Assembly: GCA_946409405.1 (NCBI GenBank)
Contig: CAMJWL010000010.1
Span: 1 to 38,354 of the forward strand
Origin: an uncultured Bacteroidales bacterium
Lineage (GTDB): Bacteria; Bacteroidota; Bacteroidia; Bacteroidales; UBA3824
Length of the DNA: 38,354 bases
Direction: 5' to 3'
The position numbers and the translations under genes are program-made. Each line of letters starts with the position of its first letter. Position 1 is the stretch's first letter. The notes under the pieces were generated by a model that searched no databases, was not told where the DNA came from, and was given only the letters and a program-made list of their open reading frames with translations. This document shows positions 1 through 9,707 of this stretch, one piece after another.

Positions 1-882
1 ACCCGGTTCAAAGACACCATCGCCTTTGCAAAATACAAAATCGACATACTCGACAAAATAAACCAAGAACAGAAAATCCACGAATATTCGCCCCGAATAT
101 CGCTGATATATATGCTCGAACGGCTCAACTTCAAACTCAACTTCTCCAAATCTTTCGTTGACGCGCCTTATATGGCACGTACCAACGGATACAACATCTT
201 GTATTACGGCAAACCACTCATCCCAGAAACCGCATATTCGCTGCAATTTACGGTGTCGGGACACGATTTCGTACAGAACCTCACCTCCGAGGTCAACTTT
301 TTTTACAACAAATACGAAAACCTTATAATCACCGACGACTACATGTACGACAATTGGAACGTGCCAATGGCGGGCGTAGAGGCGGTGGCTACCTACAAGA
401 AAAACAAACTCTCGCTCACCGCCACCGCAATTTTCCAAAAAGTGGTCAAAGACGAGCCAATCACATACGACATGACTGATATCTATGTCGCCTTGGGAAA
501 CAAAGACCTCGCGCCAGAAGATTACCTATACACCGTGAGCGACGTATATGGCAACGATATATGCAACGTGCCTGCCTTTATGTTCAATGCAGTAGCAAGT
601 TACCAAATATGCCAAAAAATGCGCCTCAATGCCAACTTCAATTACATGGGGCGGCAATATTTTAAATTCTGCTACGACGAAGAGTTGGAAAAAAACGAAT
701 ACTACAAAATCCCGCAGGTATTCCTCGTCAACCCGTCTGTAAACCTGTATTTTGGCAAATTTGAATTTGACTTACAGATACACAACATATTCAACCACAA
801 ATACTCTTTGGGCGGCAAATGCTACTACCCAATACAGCAAAAAGGCCTGTGGCTGATGGCAGGGGCAAGTTACAAGTTTTGA
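1..882 (+). CDS. TonB-dependent outer-membrane receptor, C-terminal part (5' truncated by window edge)
   Basis: The frame is open from base 1 (TRFKDTIAFAKYKIDILDKINQEQ...). Beta-barrel style repeats end in ...YSLGGKCYYPIQQKGLWLMAGASYKF, typical of a TonB receptor C-terminus. Confidence 0.8.
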   Translation, partial: TRFKDTIAFAKYKIDILDKINQEQKIHEYSPRISLIYMLERLNFKLNFSKSFVDAPYMARTNGYNILYYGKPLIPETAYSLQFTVSGHDFVQNLTSEVNFFYNKYENLIITDDYMYDNWNVPMAGVEAVATYKKNKLSLTATAIFQKVVKDEPITYDMTDIYVALGNKDLAPEDYLYTVSDVYGNDICNVPAFMFNAVASYQICQKMRLNANFNYMGRQYFKFCYDEELEKNEYYKIPQVFLVNPSVNLYFGKFEFDLQIHNIFNHKYSLGGKCYYPIQQKGLWLMAGASYKF

Positions 883-910
883 TTAATCCTGCCAAAACGG
901 AAAAAACATT

Positions 911-941
911 TTTGATTCTTACAAAAAAAACATTATCTTTG
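911..941 (+). promoter_or_regulatory. Bacteroidota-type promoter for the nitroreductase gene
   Basis: TTTG (911-914), N19, TATCTTTG (934-941) matches the -33 TTTG / -7 TAnnTTTG consensus, about 22 bp before ATG 964. Confidence 0.65.
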
Positions 942-963
942 CCAAAACTAAAAACCAAACACT

Positions 964-1506
964 ATGACACAGAACGACAAATATGATATGATTCTCTCCC
1001 GTGCGTCGGTGCGCCGTTTCAAGGCGGCACTTACAGCGGAGGAGACGGAAGCCCTTCTTAGGGCGGCAATGAGCGCACCTACGGCAATGGACTTCCAGCC
1101 GTGGCATTTTGTAGTAGTCAACGACAACGCCACCAAGGAACAGATGCGCACCTTCCTGCCGTATGCCAAAATGATCAACGAAAACTGCACCGGCATCGTT
1201 GTATGCGGCGACATCGACCTCTACAAAGCGGTAAGCGAGCGCGACGGCGAAGACAACACTCTCTATTGGGTGGAAGACTGCTCGGCGGCAAGCGAAAACC
1301 TCCTGCTCGCGGCTCACGCATTGGGACTTGGCGCAGTGTGGACGGGCATCTACCCGCTCGAAAGCCGCATCTCAAAACTCCGCGCAACTCTCGCCCTGCC
1401 CCAAAACATCGTGCCGCTCAACCTCATTTTGGCGGGACATCCTCTCGTGCCGGGACGCGCAAAGGACAAATTCGATGCGACGAAAATCCACTACGAAAAA
1501 TTCTAA
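964..1506 (+). CDS. Nitroreductase family protein
   Basis: MILSRASVRRFKAALTAEETEALLRAAMSAPTAMDFQPWHFVVV...LGLGAVWTGIYP is a classic nitroreductase pattern. Confidence 0.9.
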   Translation: MTQNDKYDMILSRASVRRFKAALTAEETEALLRAAMSAPTAMDFQPWHFVVVNDNATKEQMRTFLPYAKMINENCTGIVVCGDIDLYKAVSERDGEDNTLYWVEDCSAASENLLLAAHALGLGAVWTGIYPLESRISKLRATLALPQNIVPLNLILAGHPLVPGRAKDKFDATKIHYEKF

Positions 1507-1542
1507 GACGCATCCCCTGTTCACCTCAAAAACATCTGCAAA

Positions 1543-1932
1543 ATGGAACTCCAACACCTTGGCTACGTGGTAGCCGACATCAACAAGACCGCCGCAGAGT
1601 TCAAACGGCTTGGATACACTCAGGGCGAAGTGCTGTACGACGAGGCTTTGCAAGTGGAATTATGTTTCCTCACCCTCGACGGCAAGATAACAATAGAACT
1701 CATCCATCAGCACAACCCCGATTCGCTCGAAAATTGCCTCCTCAACCTCAACGGCGTGATGCCTTACCACATCTGTTACGAAACCGAAGACATCTACGCC
1801 GACTGCAAACAACTAATTAACGCAGGCTACAAAGCGTTGTTTGACCCCGTGGAAGTGAAGGCACTCGGAGGCAAAAAAATCTGCTACCTCCACAAAGCGG
1901 AAATCGGATACGTGGAACTTACGGAGAAATAA
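1543..1932 (+). CDS. VOC/glyoxalase superfamily protein (methylmalonyl-CoA epimerase-like)
   Basis: MELQHLGYVVADINKTAAEFKRLGY...HICYETEDIYADCKQLINAGYKALFDPVE resembles the betaalphabetabetabeta VOC fold. Confidence 0.75.
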   Translation: MELQHLGYVVADINKTAAEFKRLGYTQGEVLYDEALQVELCFLTLDGKITIELIHQHNPDSLENCLLNLNGVMPYHICYETEDIYADCKQLINAGYKALFDPVEVKALGGKKICYLHKAEIGYVELTEK

Positions 1933-1934
1933 CA

Positions 1935-1979
1935 AACCCCATACATTATCGGCAATGCCCTAATGTATGGGGTTTTTTA
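1935..1979 (+). terminator. Rho-independent terminator
   Basis: AACCCCATACATTA / TAATGTATGGGGTT perfect 14-bp arms followed by a T tract. Confidence 0.85.
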
Positions 1980-2008
1980 TTATGTGTCTTACTGACGATT
2001 AACGGCTG

Positions 2009-2566
2009 CTACTTGCCAATCGCCTTCAAAATCTCTTGCGCCAAAAGGTAGCAATGTCCGCCGGTACGCGCCGATACGAGGTCGCCATCCACGAATACGT
2101 CGGCATCCTGATAGTCAACGCCGTAATTCTTGGCATCGCCGAGAAGGTTGTTGTGTACGGTCATCTTCCTGCCCTTTACAACTTCGCTGACGGGCGAGAG
2201 AAGCCACAGACCGTGGCAGATGACGCCCTTCACAATGTCCTTGCGGGCAAACACCTTCTTCATAAACGCGCTTGCGGGCGGTATCTTCTTGACATCCTCG
2301 GTGTAGCGCAGACGGTCGGACACCATGCCAGCCGGAACGATGATTGCAGCGTAGTCGTCCAAATCCTTGTCTGTCAACGCCTCAAAACTCTCGTTGCAAT
2401 AGAACGAAGCGCGAAACTCGTGACCTTGGAAAGTTATCGAGTCGTTGCCCCAGAGACGAGTGAGGAAGTGAGGCTCCAAGCCCGCCTCCTTGAAACGAAA
2501 CTGATAGTAGAATATCTCATTTTCGTAATAATCACTCTCGATGAGAATACCGATTTTATTTTTCAT
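2009..2566 (-). CDS. DJ-1/PfpI family protein
   Basis: MKNKIGILIESDYYENEIFYYQFRFKEAGLEPHFL...IIVPAGMVSDRLRY...VKGVICHGLWLLSPVSEVVKGRKMT. Confidence 0.8.
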   Translation of the reverse strand: MKNKIGILIESDYYENEIFYYQFRFKEAGLEPHFLTRLWGNDSITFQGHEFRASFYCNESFEALTDKDLDDYAAIIVPAGMVSDRLRYTEDVKKIPPASAFMKKVFARKDIVKGVICHGLWLLSPVSEVVKGRKMTVHNNLLGDAKNYGVDYQDADVFVDGDLVSARTGGHCYLLAQEILKAIGK

Positions 2567-2969
2567 TGCTGATAGTCTTCTTAATGGTTAGAATGTTTTC
2601 CGTGCCGGAGTATTCATAGTTAACGCTGTCCATTTGCTTGATAGTGAGCAGAATACCCAAACCTCCGATGCTCCTTTCTTCGAGAGGCAGGGAGGTGTCA
2701 GGCATTTCACGTTCAAGCGGATTGAATTTTTTTCCTCCGTCTTTGAAACGGATGGTTATCTCGGCAGGCGACTTTTCTATTTCCACATCGAGATAACCGT
2801 CCGCATCTTCATCGTAAGCATAACTTGCAACGTTCACTATCAACTCCTCGCACACAAGGTGTAATGCAAAAAATTCCTTTTTGCACGACGAAACCTCCTC
2901 TGTGGCAATCACCGCATTGACGATTTCATCCGCCTTATCCTTGATGGGTTGAAAATGAAGTTTCCTCAT
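2556..2969 (-). CDS. RsbW/SpoIIAB-like ATP-binding anti-sigma regulatory protein (HATPase)
   Basis: LVCEELIVNVASYAYDEDADGYLDVEIEKSPAEITIRFKDGGKKFNPLERE...GLGILLTIKQMDSVNYEYSGTENILTIKK. Confidence 0.85.
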   Translation of the reverse strand: MRKLHFQPIKDKADEIVNAVIATEEVSSCKKEFFALHLVCEELIVNVASYAYDEDADGYLDVEIEKSPAEITIRFKDGGKKFNPLEREMPDTSLPLEERSIGGLGILLTIKQMDSVNYEYSGTENILTIKKTISNEK

Positions 2970-3280
2970 TATTTCTCGATAAAGTTGATGTACTCCTGAA
3001 TGCCAGTCATCTCAAATACGCTGTAGATTTCCTTGGCACAGTTGATGAACTCGATTTCGGGGTTGCCGCCGAGTTTCTGCTTAGCGAAGATGATGGTACG
3101 GATGCCGCTGCTCGCGATGTACTTGAGTGCGGTGGCGTCAAAGACAACCTTCTCCACGCCTTGGTTCTTGTACTTATTGAGTTCGTCCATCAACGCCGGA
3201 GCATTGGCGGTGGTGAGTTCCTGTCCGAGAACAATCTCAAGAACATTGCCGTCCTTCTTTACTTCAAATGTATTCTCCAT
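2969..3280 (-). CDS. STAS-domain anti-sigma factor antagonist
   Basis: LEIVLGQELTTANAPALMDELNKYKNQGVEKVVFDATALKYIASSGIRTIIFAKQKLGG. Its stop overlaps the next start (TAATG). Confidence 0.88.
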   Translation of the reverse strand: MENTFEVKKDGNVLEIVLGQELTTANAPALMDELNKYKNQGVEKVVFDATALKYIASSGIRTIIFAKQKLGGNPEIEFINCAKEIYSVFEMTGIQEYINFIEK

Positions 3281-3318
3281 TTTTGTATAGTTTTAATTGT
3301 TAATTACAATAATCACAT

Positions 3319-5433
3319 CTATTTACCTACCAAAATCATTATCGACCTTGCTTCAACGAGAACTTCCCACTGATTGTCAATAAGGATTTCGTAACCCGGC
3401 TCTACAATGTCCTGAGGTGCAGCCATGCCAGTATTTGCAAAAACGTGCCACTTCAATCCGTCGGGCAACTGAGGCAACTCAAATCCGTGCATCTCCCAGT
3501 GCATGTTCATTGCAACGTAGATGAAGTCGTCGGGCTTGCCGTCCGAATCGGCGTAACGTCCGTTGAGCATGAACGCCTGAGTAAGATTGTTGTATGTGTT
3601 CCACGGCTGCCAAGCCTTGACACCGTGCCAAGAGAAATCGGGCATGCCGAGGTTGCGCCAGTCGGAGTGTCCGAGGTGGTACTCGTAACGCAACGCCCTG
3701 TGCTGACGGCGGAACTTGATTATCTTTTGGAAGAAGTTGAACAAGTCAGCATTCTTTTCGAGATTGTTCCAATCGAGCCACGAAATCTCGTTGTCCTGAC
3801 AGTAAGCATTGTTGTTGCCGAATTGAGTATTGCCAATTTCGTCGCCAGAAAGCACCATCGGGATTCCCTGCGAAGTCATCAGGATAGAGATGAAATTCTT
3901 AATCTGCTTGTGGCGCAGAAAGTTGGTGCCAATGTCGGTGGATTCGCCTTCCCAGCCGCAGTTCCAAGAATTGTTGTGGTCGTCGCCGTCGCGGTTGCCC
4001 TCGCCGTTGGCTTCGTTGTGCTTGCCGTCGTATGACACCAAGTCCATCATCGTAAAGCCATCGTGCGCGGTCACGAAATTGACACTCGCCTTGATGCCAC
4101 GGTTTGCGGAGGCGTACAAGTCGGCGGAACCTGTGATACGTTCCTTCACCTCGTCGAGTACATGCTCGTCGCCTTTTACAAAACGACGGATGGCGTCGCG
4201 GTACTTGCCGTTCCATTCAGCCCAGCGTCCCCACGACGGGAACGAGCCTACCTGATACAATCCGCCCGCATCCCACGCCTCGGCGATGAGTTTGGTCTTG
4301 CCAAGTATCGGGTCGTGCGCCAATGATTCCAAAAGCGGCGGATTAGACATCGGATAGCCGTTTTGGTCGCGTCCGAGGATGGCTGCAAGGTCAAACCTGA
4401 ATCCGTCCACGTGATAATCCGTCACCCAATAACGCAACGAATCCACAATCATGTCGCGCACGTTGGGGTTGTTGCAGTTCAAGGTGTTGCCACAGCCGGA
4501 GAAGTTGAAATAATAACCATCCTGCGTGAGCATATAGTACGTCTTGTTGTCGATGCCACGGTACGAAATGTAAGGGCCGTTTTCGTTGCCCTCGGCGGTG
4601 TGGTTGAACACAACGTCAAGTATAACTTCGATGCCCTCGGCGTGGAGACGCTTGATGAGGTTTTTCAACTCATCTACCTGCATGGAATACTTGCCCGTGG
4701 AAGCGTATGCCGCCTTCGGTGCAAAAAATCCCACGTTGGAATATCCCCAGGCGTTGTACAATGTATGACCATCGGGCGCGGGGCGCGAATTTTCAAACTC
4801 GTCAAACTCGTGTATAGGCATGAGTTCCACACAGTTGACACCGAGTTCTTTGAGGTACGGGATTTTTTCCGCAATACCTGCAAAAGTGCCCGGATGCTTC
4901 ACACCCGACTTGGCGCCACAGGTGAAATTGCGCACGTGCATCTCGTATATCACGAGGTCGTTGACGGGAGTTTCGAGCGGGAGGTCGTTTTCCCAGTCAA
5001 AATCGTCAAACACCACACGCGAGCGGTATTGGTAATTGTTGATCCAATCAGGCTCCTTGCCCCACACGTCGCGTCCGGCGATGAGTTTGGCGTAAGGATC
5101 CATGAGGATTTTGGTCTTGTCGAAACGGTGTCCCTGCCTCGGGTCAAACGGGCCGTCCATGCGGTAGCCGTACTCGATGTTTTCGTAGTCGAGGTCAAAA
5201 ACCATCATCGAAAAGACGTTGCCAAGCCTGAACTCCTTGAAAAAAGGAATCTCCAAGAAGGGCGTCTTATCGTGGTTGTGAAACAGCACGAGAGTACAAT
5301 CTGTGGCATAGCGCGAATAAATCGAAAAATTCACCGCATTGCCCACCACGGTCGCACCGAAAGGATACGGACGACCAGCACGGAGTTTATAGCCGCCAAA
5401 CTCGTGTGTCGGGAATAAATCTACTCTTTGCAT
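3319..5433 (-). CDS. glgX: Glycogen debranching enzyme / isoamylase-type GH13
   Basis: 704 aa with an N-terminal CBM48-like region and GH13 motifs VILDVVFNHTAEG, VDGFRFDLAAILGRD, LIAEAWD, VTAHDGFTMMDLVSYDGKHNEANGEGNRDG. Confidence 0.93.
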   Translation of the reverse strand: MQRVDLFPTHEFGGYKLRAGRPYPFGATVVGNAVNFSIYSRYATDCTLVLFHNHDKTPFLEIPFFKEFRLGNVFSMMVFDLDYENIEYGYRMDGPFDPRQGHRFDKTKILMDPYAKLIAGRDVWGKEPDWINNYQYRSRVVFDDFDWENDLPLETPVNDLVIYEMHVRNFTCGAKSGVKHPGTFAGIAEKIPYLKELGVNCVELMPIHEFDEFENSRPAPDGHTLYNAWGYSNVGFFAPKAAYASTGKYSMQVDELKNLIKRLHAEGIEVILDVVFNHTAEGNENGPYISYRGIDNKTYYMLTQDGYYFNFSGCGNTLNCNNPNVRDMIVDSLRYWVTDYHVDGFRFDLAAILGRDQNGYPMSNPPLLESLAHDPILGKTKLIAEAWDAGGLYQVGSFPSWGRWAEWNGKYRDAIRRFVKGDEHVLDEVKERITGSADLYASANRGIKASVNFVTAHDGFTMMDLVSYDGKHNEANGEGNRDGDDHNNSWNCGWEGESTDIGTNFLRHKQIKNFISILMTSQGIPMVLSGDEIGNTQFGNNNAYCQDNEISWLDWNNLEKNADLFNFFQKIIKFRRQHRALRYEYHLGHSDWRNLGMPDFSWHGVKAWQPWNTYNNLTQAFMLNGRYADSDGKPDDFIYVAMNMHWEMHGFELPQLPDGLKWHVFANTGMAAPQDIVEPGYEILIDNQWEVLVEARSIMILVGK

Positions 5434-5450
5434 ACAATTTTTTTTTTGAA

Positions 5451-5488
5451 CAACGGATTAAACGGATAATTATTCGTTTAATCCGTTG
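5451..5488. repeat. Perfect 14-bp-arm inverted repeat
   Basis: CAACGGATTAAACG - GATAATTATT - CGTTTAATCCGTTG in the glgX/STAS intergenic gap. Confidence 0.85.
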
Positions 5489-5497
5489 TAAAAATTA

Positions 5498-5797
5498 CTA
5501 CTTCATTGCATCCTTGGCGGTTGCGAAAAACTCGAAGAACTTGTCGAAGCCTGTCATCTCCATTACGTCCTTCACTTCGTCGCTCACGCCGGCGAGGGAT
5601 ACTTTGACACCCTTGGGCGCAGCCACTTTGTACGAATAGAGCAACACGCGGAGTCCGGCACTCGATACGTACTTGCACTCGCTCATGTCGATCACCACAT
5701 CCTTTTCGCTGTCGATGATGGCGAGGATTTTGGGCTGTTCGGTAGCCGCGTTGGACGAATCGAGTTTGTCGCCCATCTTGTAAACTTCTGCACTCAT
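5498..5797 (-). CDS. STAS-domain protein (anti-sigma factor antagonist-like)
   Basis: LAIIDSEKDVVIDMSECKYVSSAGLRVLLYSYKVAAPKGVKVSLAGVSDEVKDVMEMTGFDKFFEFFAT. Confidence 0.88.
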   Translation of the reverse strand: MSAEVYKMGDKLDSSNAATEQPKILAIIDSEKDVVIDMSECKYVSSAGLRVLLYSYKVAAPKGVKVSLAGVSDEVKDVMEMTGFDKFFEFFATAKDAMK

Positions 5798-5803
5798 TGT
5801 CTG

Positions 5804-7663
5804 TTAGTTTTTGGGTACAACAACAACTTTTACCTTGGGACGGTACTCTACTGCGGGCAACTGAACCGTGAGAGCGTCAGCGTCAAACTTGGTCCACGGC
5901 TTGCCGTCGATTTCCACGCTTTCGATCTTGATGCTGTTGACGGGCAGGATGTCCGGGCTTACGCGAAGGATGCCGTCCTTGAAACCATTGACAACCGGCT
6001 TGAAATACAGCGGCAACGGCTTCTTGGTGTTGAGGAGGTTGGTGTATGTAGCGGCAAGGTATGCCAACTCTACCGAGTGGTAAGCACTCATCGAGTGAGA
6101 ACCCTTCTTACGCTCCGTGCCAAGCAAGTAAGGCAGACCGTTGGCGAGAACGTTGAAATATACAGCACCGTCGTCGTGGTCGAGGAAGTAGGTGTTGTAG
6201 AATGCGGCGGATTCGCGGGCGTACTTCAAGTACATCGGGTCTTTGAAAATGCCGTAGAGGATTTCGTAAGCCAAGATGCCCTGCTCCTGCTGCCACCATG
6301 CCTTGCGGTCGTGCCATGCAAAACGGTAGAACTCCTCGTCGTTGTGGAGTTTGCGCTCCATCACGTCGTACCAGCCGTAACGCTGTACGTCCATGCCCAC
6401 CTGAGGCATCACCTCGGCGATGTGCTTTGCAAACGCCTTGTACGAATCCTTGGGGCAAACGCTGTCGAAACGCATCAAGTTCCAGGCAATCTTCAAGTTG
6501 TGACCAACAACTGCCCTGTCCTGCTGCCAGCCCCAAGAGAGGTCGTGGCTCCAATCGTCCATGAAACGCTCGTTGACAAACGGAGAGTTCTCATAGTCGG
6601 GGAAGTGTCCCGCGATGGTGTCGAATGTGTATTCGAGGAATTTCTTGTATTTCTCCTCGCCGGTGGCAAGGTAGAGGTTGATGAGGTATGCCGGTGCGTG
6701 GTCGCCCACGGAGTTCCAGTTTTTCTTCATGCGGTTTGCGCCGAGGCTTGCGCTGTTGGGGCTGAGGGTAACGGGGTCGATGTGCGAATAATAGCCCTCG
6801 CCCTTGGTGTCCTTGAAGAAGCGGTCAAACAGGTCGATGGTCAATTCGGCATCCTTCAAAATCTTCGGGTCGCCGTTGGCGCGGAAGGTTTGGATAGGAC
6901 CAGCCAATGCGTAAATCTGCTCGTACATCGGGATAGCGTCGTAGTCGTCGCCAAACTCGGAGGTAAAGATTTTCTTCTCCTGACCGTTGGCGTCAACGTC
7001 GATGCCGTGGTACCAATATACCACATTCTCGTCCACATCGTAGAAACGCATGTGTTTTTTGAGGTACTCGACGCCCTTCTCGGCAACTTCAAGGTAGATG
7101 TCCTCGCCGGTGAGCATGAATGCCGAAGCCATACCGTAAATCATACGGGAAATGGTGTCGGTCTCCTGACGGAACGAATTTTTCTCGCTCTTGCCGCCGA
7201 GAGTTACAGAGGTGCGGTAGTTGTCGTAATTGATGTTGCCGTCGGGGAACTGAGCGCGGATGAAGAAGTTGCAGATGCTCTTCGCCTGATTTGCCCACCA
7301 GTTTTGCTCCTCAAAACGATACTTGCCCTTGCCCTTTTCGGGGAAGTCAATCTGCTTGGCCTCGAAGTCGAAAGTGCCGTCAGTCTTCGGATAGAAAATA
7401 CCGAAAGCAAACACCATCCTGCCGTCCTGAGCAAGGAGGTCGTACATGTTGCCTGTGGCGTCCTGATACGGCTCGTCGAGGTTGCGCATCAGACGTGCGT
7501 AGGTGGTTGCGCCAAGCAATACATTGAATGCCCTGCCATCAGAAGTGGTCAAGGTGAAAGATTTCTTGTCGGCGTTGAAGCCGCTTACGTAGCCGGAAAT
7601 CAAGTCGGTAAACTCGAACTGCATTTTGCCAGCCGGCTTAAATGTCTTGAAATTGTCCTTCAT
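5804..7663 (-). CDS. N-acylglucosamine 2-epimerase (AGE)-like (alpha/alpha)6-barrel protein with extra N-terminal domain
   Basis: WWANQAKSICNFFIRAQFPDGNINYDNY...DWSHDLSWGWQQDRAVVGHNLKIAWNLMR...WHDRKAWWQQEQGILAYEILYGIFKD is AGE-like. The roughly 120-aa N-terminus is separate. Confidence 0.75.
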   Translation of the reverse strand: MKDNFKTFKPAGKMQFEFTDLISGYVSGFNADKKSFTLTTSDGRAFNVLLGATTYARLMRNLDEPYQDATGNMYDLLAQDGRMVFAFGIFYPKTDGTFDFEAKQIDFPEKGKGKYRFEEQNWWANQAKSICNFFIRAQFPDGNINYDNYRTSVTLGGKSEKNSFRQETDTISRMIYGMASAFMLTGEDIYLEVAEKGVEYLKKHMRFYDVDENVVYWYHGIDVDANGQEKKIFTSEFGDDYDAIPMYEQIYALAGPIQTFRANGDPKILKDAELTIDLFDRFFKDTKGEGYYSHIDPVTLSPNSASLGANRMKKNWNSVGDHAPAYLINLYLATGEEKYKKFLEYTFDTIAGHFPDYENSPFVNERFMDDWSHDLSWGWQQDRAVVGHNLKIAWNLMRFDSVCPKDSYKAFAKHIAEVMPQVGMDVQRYGWYDVMERKLHNDEEFYRFAWHDRKAWWQQEQGILAYEILYGIFKDPMYLKYARESAAFYNTYFLDHDDGAVYFNVLANGLPYLLGTERKKGSHSMSAYHSVELAYLAATYTNLLNTKKPLPLYFKPVVNGFKDGILRVSPDILPVNSIKIESVEIDGKPWTKFDADALTVQLPAVEYRPKVKVVVVPKN

Positions 7664-7702
7664 ACTGAGTTTATATTATTGATGATTATTTATTTGTCCT
7701 AA

Positions 7703-8392
7703 TTAATCGTGTACGGGACGTATGCAACGCCCGCTGCAACGTGTAAACAATTTGCCAACCATGTTGAACTTTGCGCTTACGAAAAGTCCCTTGGCGCACT
7801 TGTCGGTCTCGTCGTCGAGAGTGCTGCTCCAATAATAGCCGCGCATCTCGTATTCTGTGTTGCCCTGAAACCTTGTACCCGTCAATGGCATGAAAATGCT
7901 TGTGCCGTTGGGTCCTACGAAAGTGGTTCCCTGCTTGCCGTTGAGGACACCAAATGTAATTTCACAATTTTCGAGCAACTCGTTGATGTCGTCCAACGTA
8001 GGCATACGCCAGCCGTTGCCCCACAACTGTCTTACAACGTCGTCGCAATCTTCCAACTGCGTGAGATTGTCCTTGATGCCAAATTCGCCGGTAGTGCCGT
8101 ATTTGGTGAGCGTCTTTACCGCGCCAATTTCGTCAACCTGCGAGCAAAACTTATAGTCGGTAAAGTCGCACTGCGATTTTGTAGCGAGTTCACCCCACGA
8201 GTAGAAATTGCCCACGTCAATCGGCTTGGTCGCGCCGACATTCATAGTAGCCCATTTGAGACCCGACGGCAGACCCAAATCCACATATTCGTACCCGCCG
8301 TATGGGTATTCTTCGTTCTCGTCCTCGTCGCAAGCCGCCACCAGGAATAGAGCCGAGAGAATCAGTGTGTATAAATAAAATTTTTTTATCAT
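7703..8392 (-). CDS. Lipoprotein with Fibrobacter succinogenes major paralogous (FISUMP)-type domain
   Basis: Lipobox LVAACDEDENEE; YEYVDLGLPSGLKWATMNVGA; LWGNGWRMPTLDDINELLENC; YYWSSTLDDE; CIRPVHD. Confidence 0.8.
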   Translation of the reverse strand: MIKKFYLYTLILSALFLVAACDEDENEEYPYGGYEYVDLGLPSGLKWATMNVGATKPIDVGNFYSWGELATKSQCDFTDYKFCSQVDEIGAVKTLTKYGTTGEFGIKDNLTQLEDCDDVVRQLWGNGWRMPTLDDINELLENCEITFGVLNGKQGTTFVGPNGTSIFMPLTGTRFQGNTEYEMRGYYWSSTLDDETDKCAKGLFVSAKFNMVGKLFTRCSGRCIRPVHD

Positions 8393-8445
8393 AATCGCTT
8401 TAATATTACTGTAATTGTTTTCTTAATCACAATCGCCACTCCATA

Positions 8446-9669
8446 TTACTTGTTGTCAACAGGAGCCTGCCCTACTTCCTCGTCAGCCTCGGTAAGCGGG
8501 CGCGGAGATATTGTGGAAGCAAACGCCTTAACAGCAAAACCGATGACAACAGTAGTTACCGTGGCAACGATAAAGCGCATCCTCAGCGACTCGCTGTCGG
8601 TTCCGGTGCCAAAAAGGTTGGTGTAGAACGGCGACACAAACTGTCCCAACTGCGCCACCATCGACACAATAGCCACACCGAGAGTGCGCTGCCTTGGAGT
8701 AACAATACGCGGCACAAAGGTAAACAACGGAGGAATAGACACGCCGCCGCCGATACCAATTATCAGGCAACCTGTCATTATCATATTATACGATTGAGCC
8801 TCGGCGATAACAAAATAACCCGCCGCCATAAACAACGTGGCTATCGTTACCGTCCAGTCTTTGAGATTCTTCATAAGCCAGCCAAGCATTATGCCGGCAA
8901 ATATGGCAGGAATCCTCATCACCGACAATGCAAAACCGCAGTCCTGTGCGTCGCCGAGATTCTCGTGAACCATAAAGAGGGCGAGGTCGGTATTCACCAC
9001 GAAGAAACATACAAAAATCATCATGGCAAAAAACGCAAGAGGATAAATCTTCCAGTCGAACGGTTTCTTTTTGCCCGTAGCGGCAGCCTGCTTCTTCATA
9101 GGCGGTATCGACGGCATAAACATCAACGTCATCAATATAGACACCACCACAAAGGCATAGCACAAAAACGAATAACGCCACGAGATATTGGCAAGCACGC
9201 CCGAAAGTGCCATAAAAATAAGGCCTCCGAGTTGGTTGACCGCACCCTGATAGCCCATCATCTTGTTGCGACGGTTGGTGTCGGACACAAAATCGAAGAT
9301 GAGCGACGTGGAAAGCGGTGTCATGATGCCGATGCCAACGCCAAACATCACGCGCATGGCGATAAGCACCTTGAAATCATCTACAAAACCGCCACCTACG
9401 CCAAAGACCAAGAACAAGAACATGCCAACCAGCAAAATCTTCTTCTTGTCGAAACGCTCGGTAAGTTTGGCAGCCACAAGTCCGAGCGGCATCATCAGGG
9501 TAGGCAACGTAAGCACCAACTTGGCCTCCGTCTCGCTGATGCCCTGAAAAGCCTCCTTGATAGCCGCCAACGCAGGTGCTACCGCCGTAGGTGCCATGAT
9601 GGTAAGCAACGACACCGACAATATCGCCGGCATCAGCATCACTGAATATTTTTCTTCTTCCTTCTCCAT
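8446..9669 (-). CDS. MFS transporter
   Basis: About 12 hydrophobic segments; GLVAAKLTERFDKKKILLVGMFLFLVFGVGGGFV is an MFS loop 2-3 motif. Confidence 0.88.
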   Translation of the reverse strand: MEKEEEKYSVMLMPAILSVSLLTIMAPTAVAPALAAIKEAFQGISETEAKLVLTLPTLMMPLGLVAAKLTERFDKKKILLVGMFLFLVFGVGGGFVDDFKVLIAMRVMFGVGIGIMTPLSTSLIFDFVSDTNRRNKMMGYQGAVNQLGGLIFMALSGVLANISWRYSFLCYAFVVVSILMTLMFMPSIPPMKKQAAATGKKKPFDWKIYPLAFFAMMIFVCFFVVNTDLALFMVHENLGDAQDCGFALSVMRIPAIFAGIMLGWLMKNLKDWTVTIATLFMAAGYFVIAEAQSYNMIMTGCLIIGIGGGVSIPPLFTFVPRIVTPRQRTLGVAIVSMVAQLGQFVSPFYTNLFGTGTDSESLRMRFIVATVTTVVIGFAVKAFASTISPRPLTEADEEVGQAPVDNK

Positions 9670-9707
9670 TTGTAAAAAATTTTACGTTTGGTACTTCGTT
9701 ACAGAGA

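Noticed and set aside
4363-5418. 351-aa + strand ORF and others over glgX
   Set aside because: Antisense shadow of a gene with clear GH13 motifs.
5440-5490. glgX-upstream hairpin as a terminator
   Set aside because: The run of T/A lies on the wrong side for a minus-strand rho-independent terminator.
6077-7702. 541-aa + strand ORF
   Set aside because: It is the antisense shadow of the AGE-like gene; composition (V/H/R rich) is typical of an antisense frame and no family is recognisable.
7703-8392. Diversity-generating retroelement target (FISUMP/C-lectin-like fold), also considered for the fibre gene
   Set aside because: No reverse transcriptase, Avd gene or template-repeat/variable-repeat pair seen in the window; C-termini are not enriched in AAC-type mutable codons.
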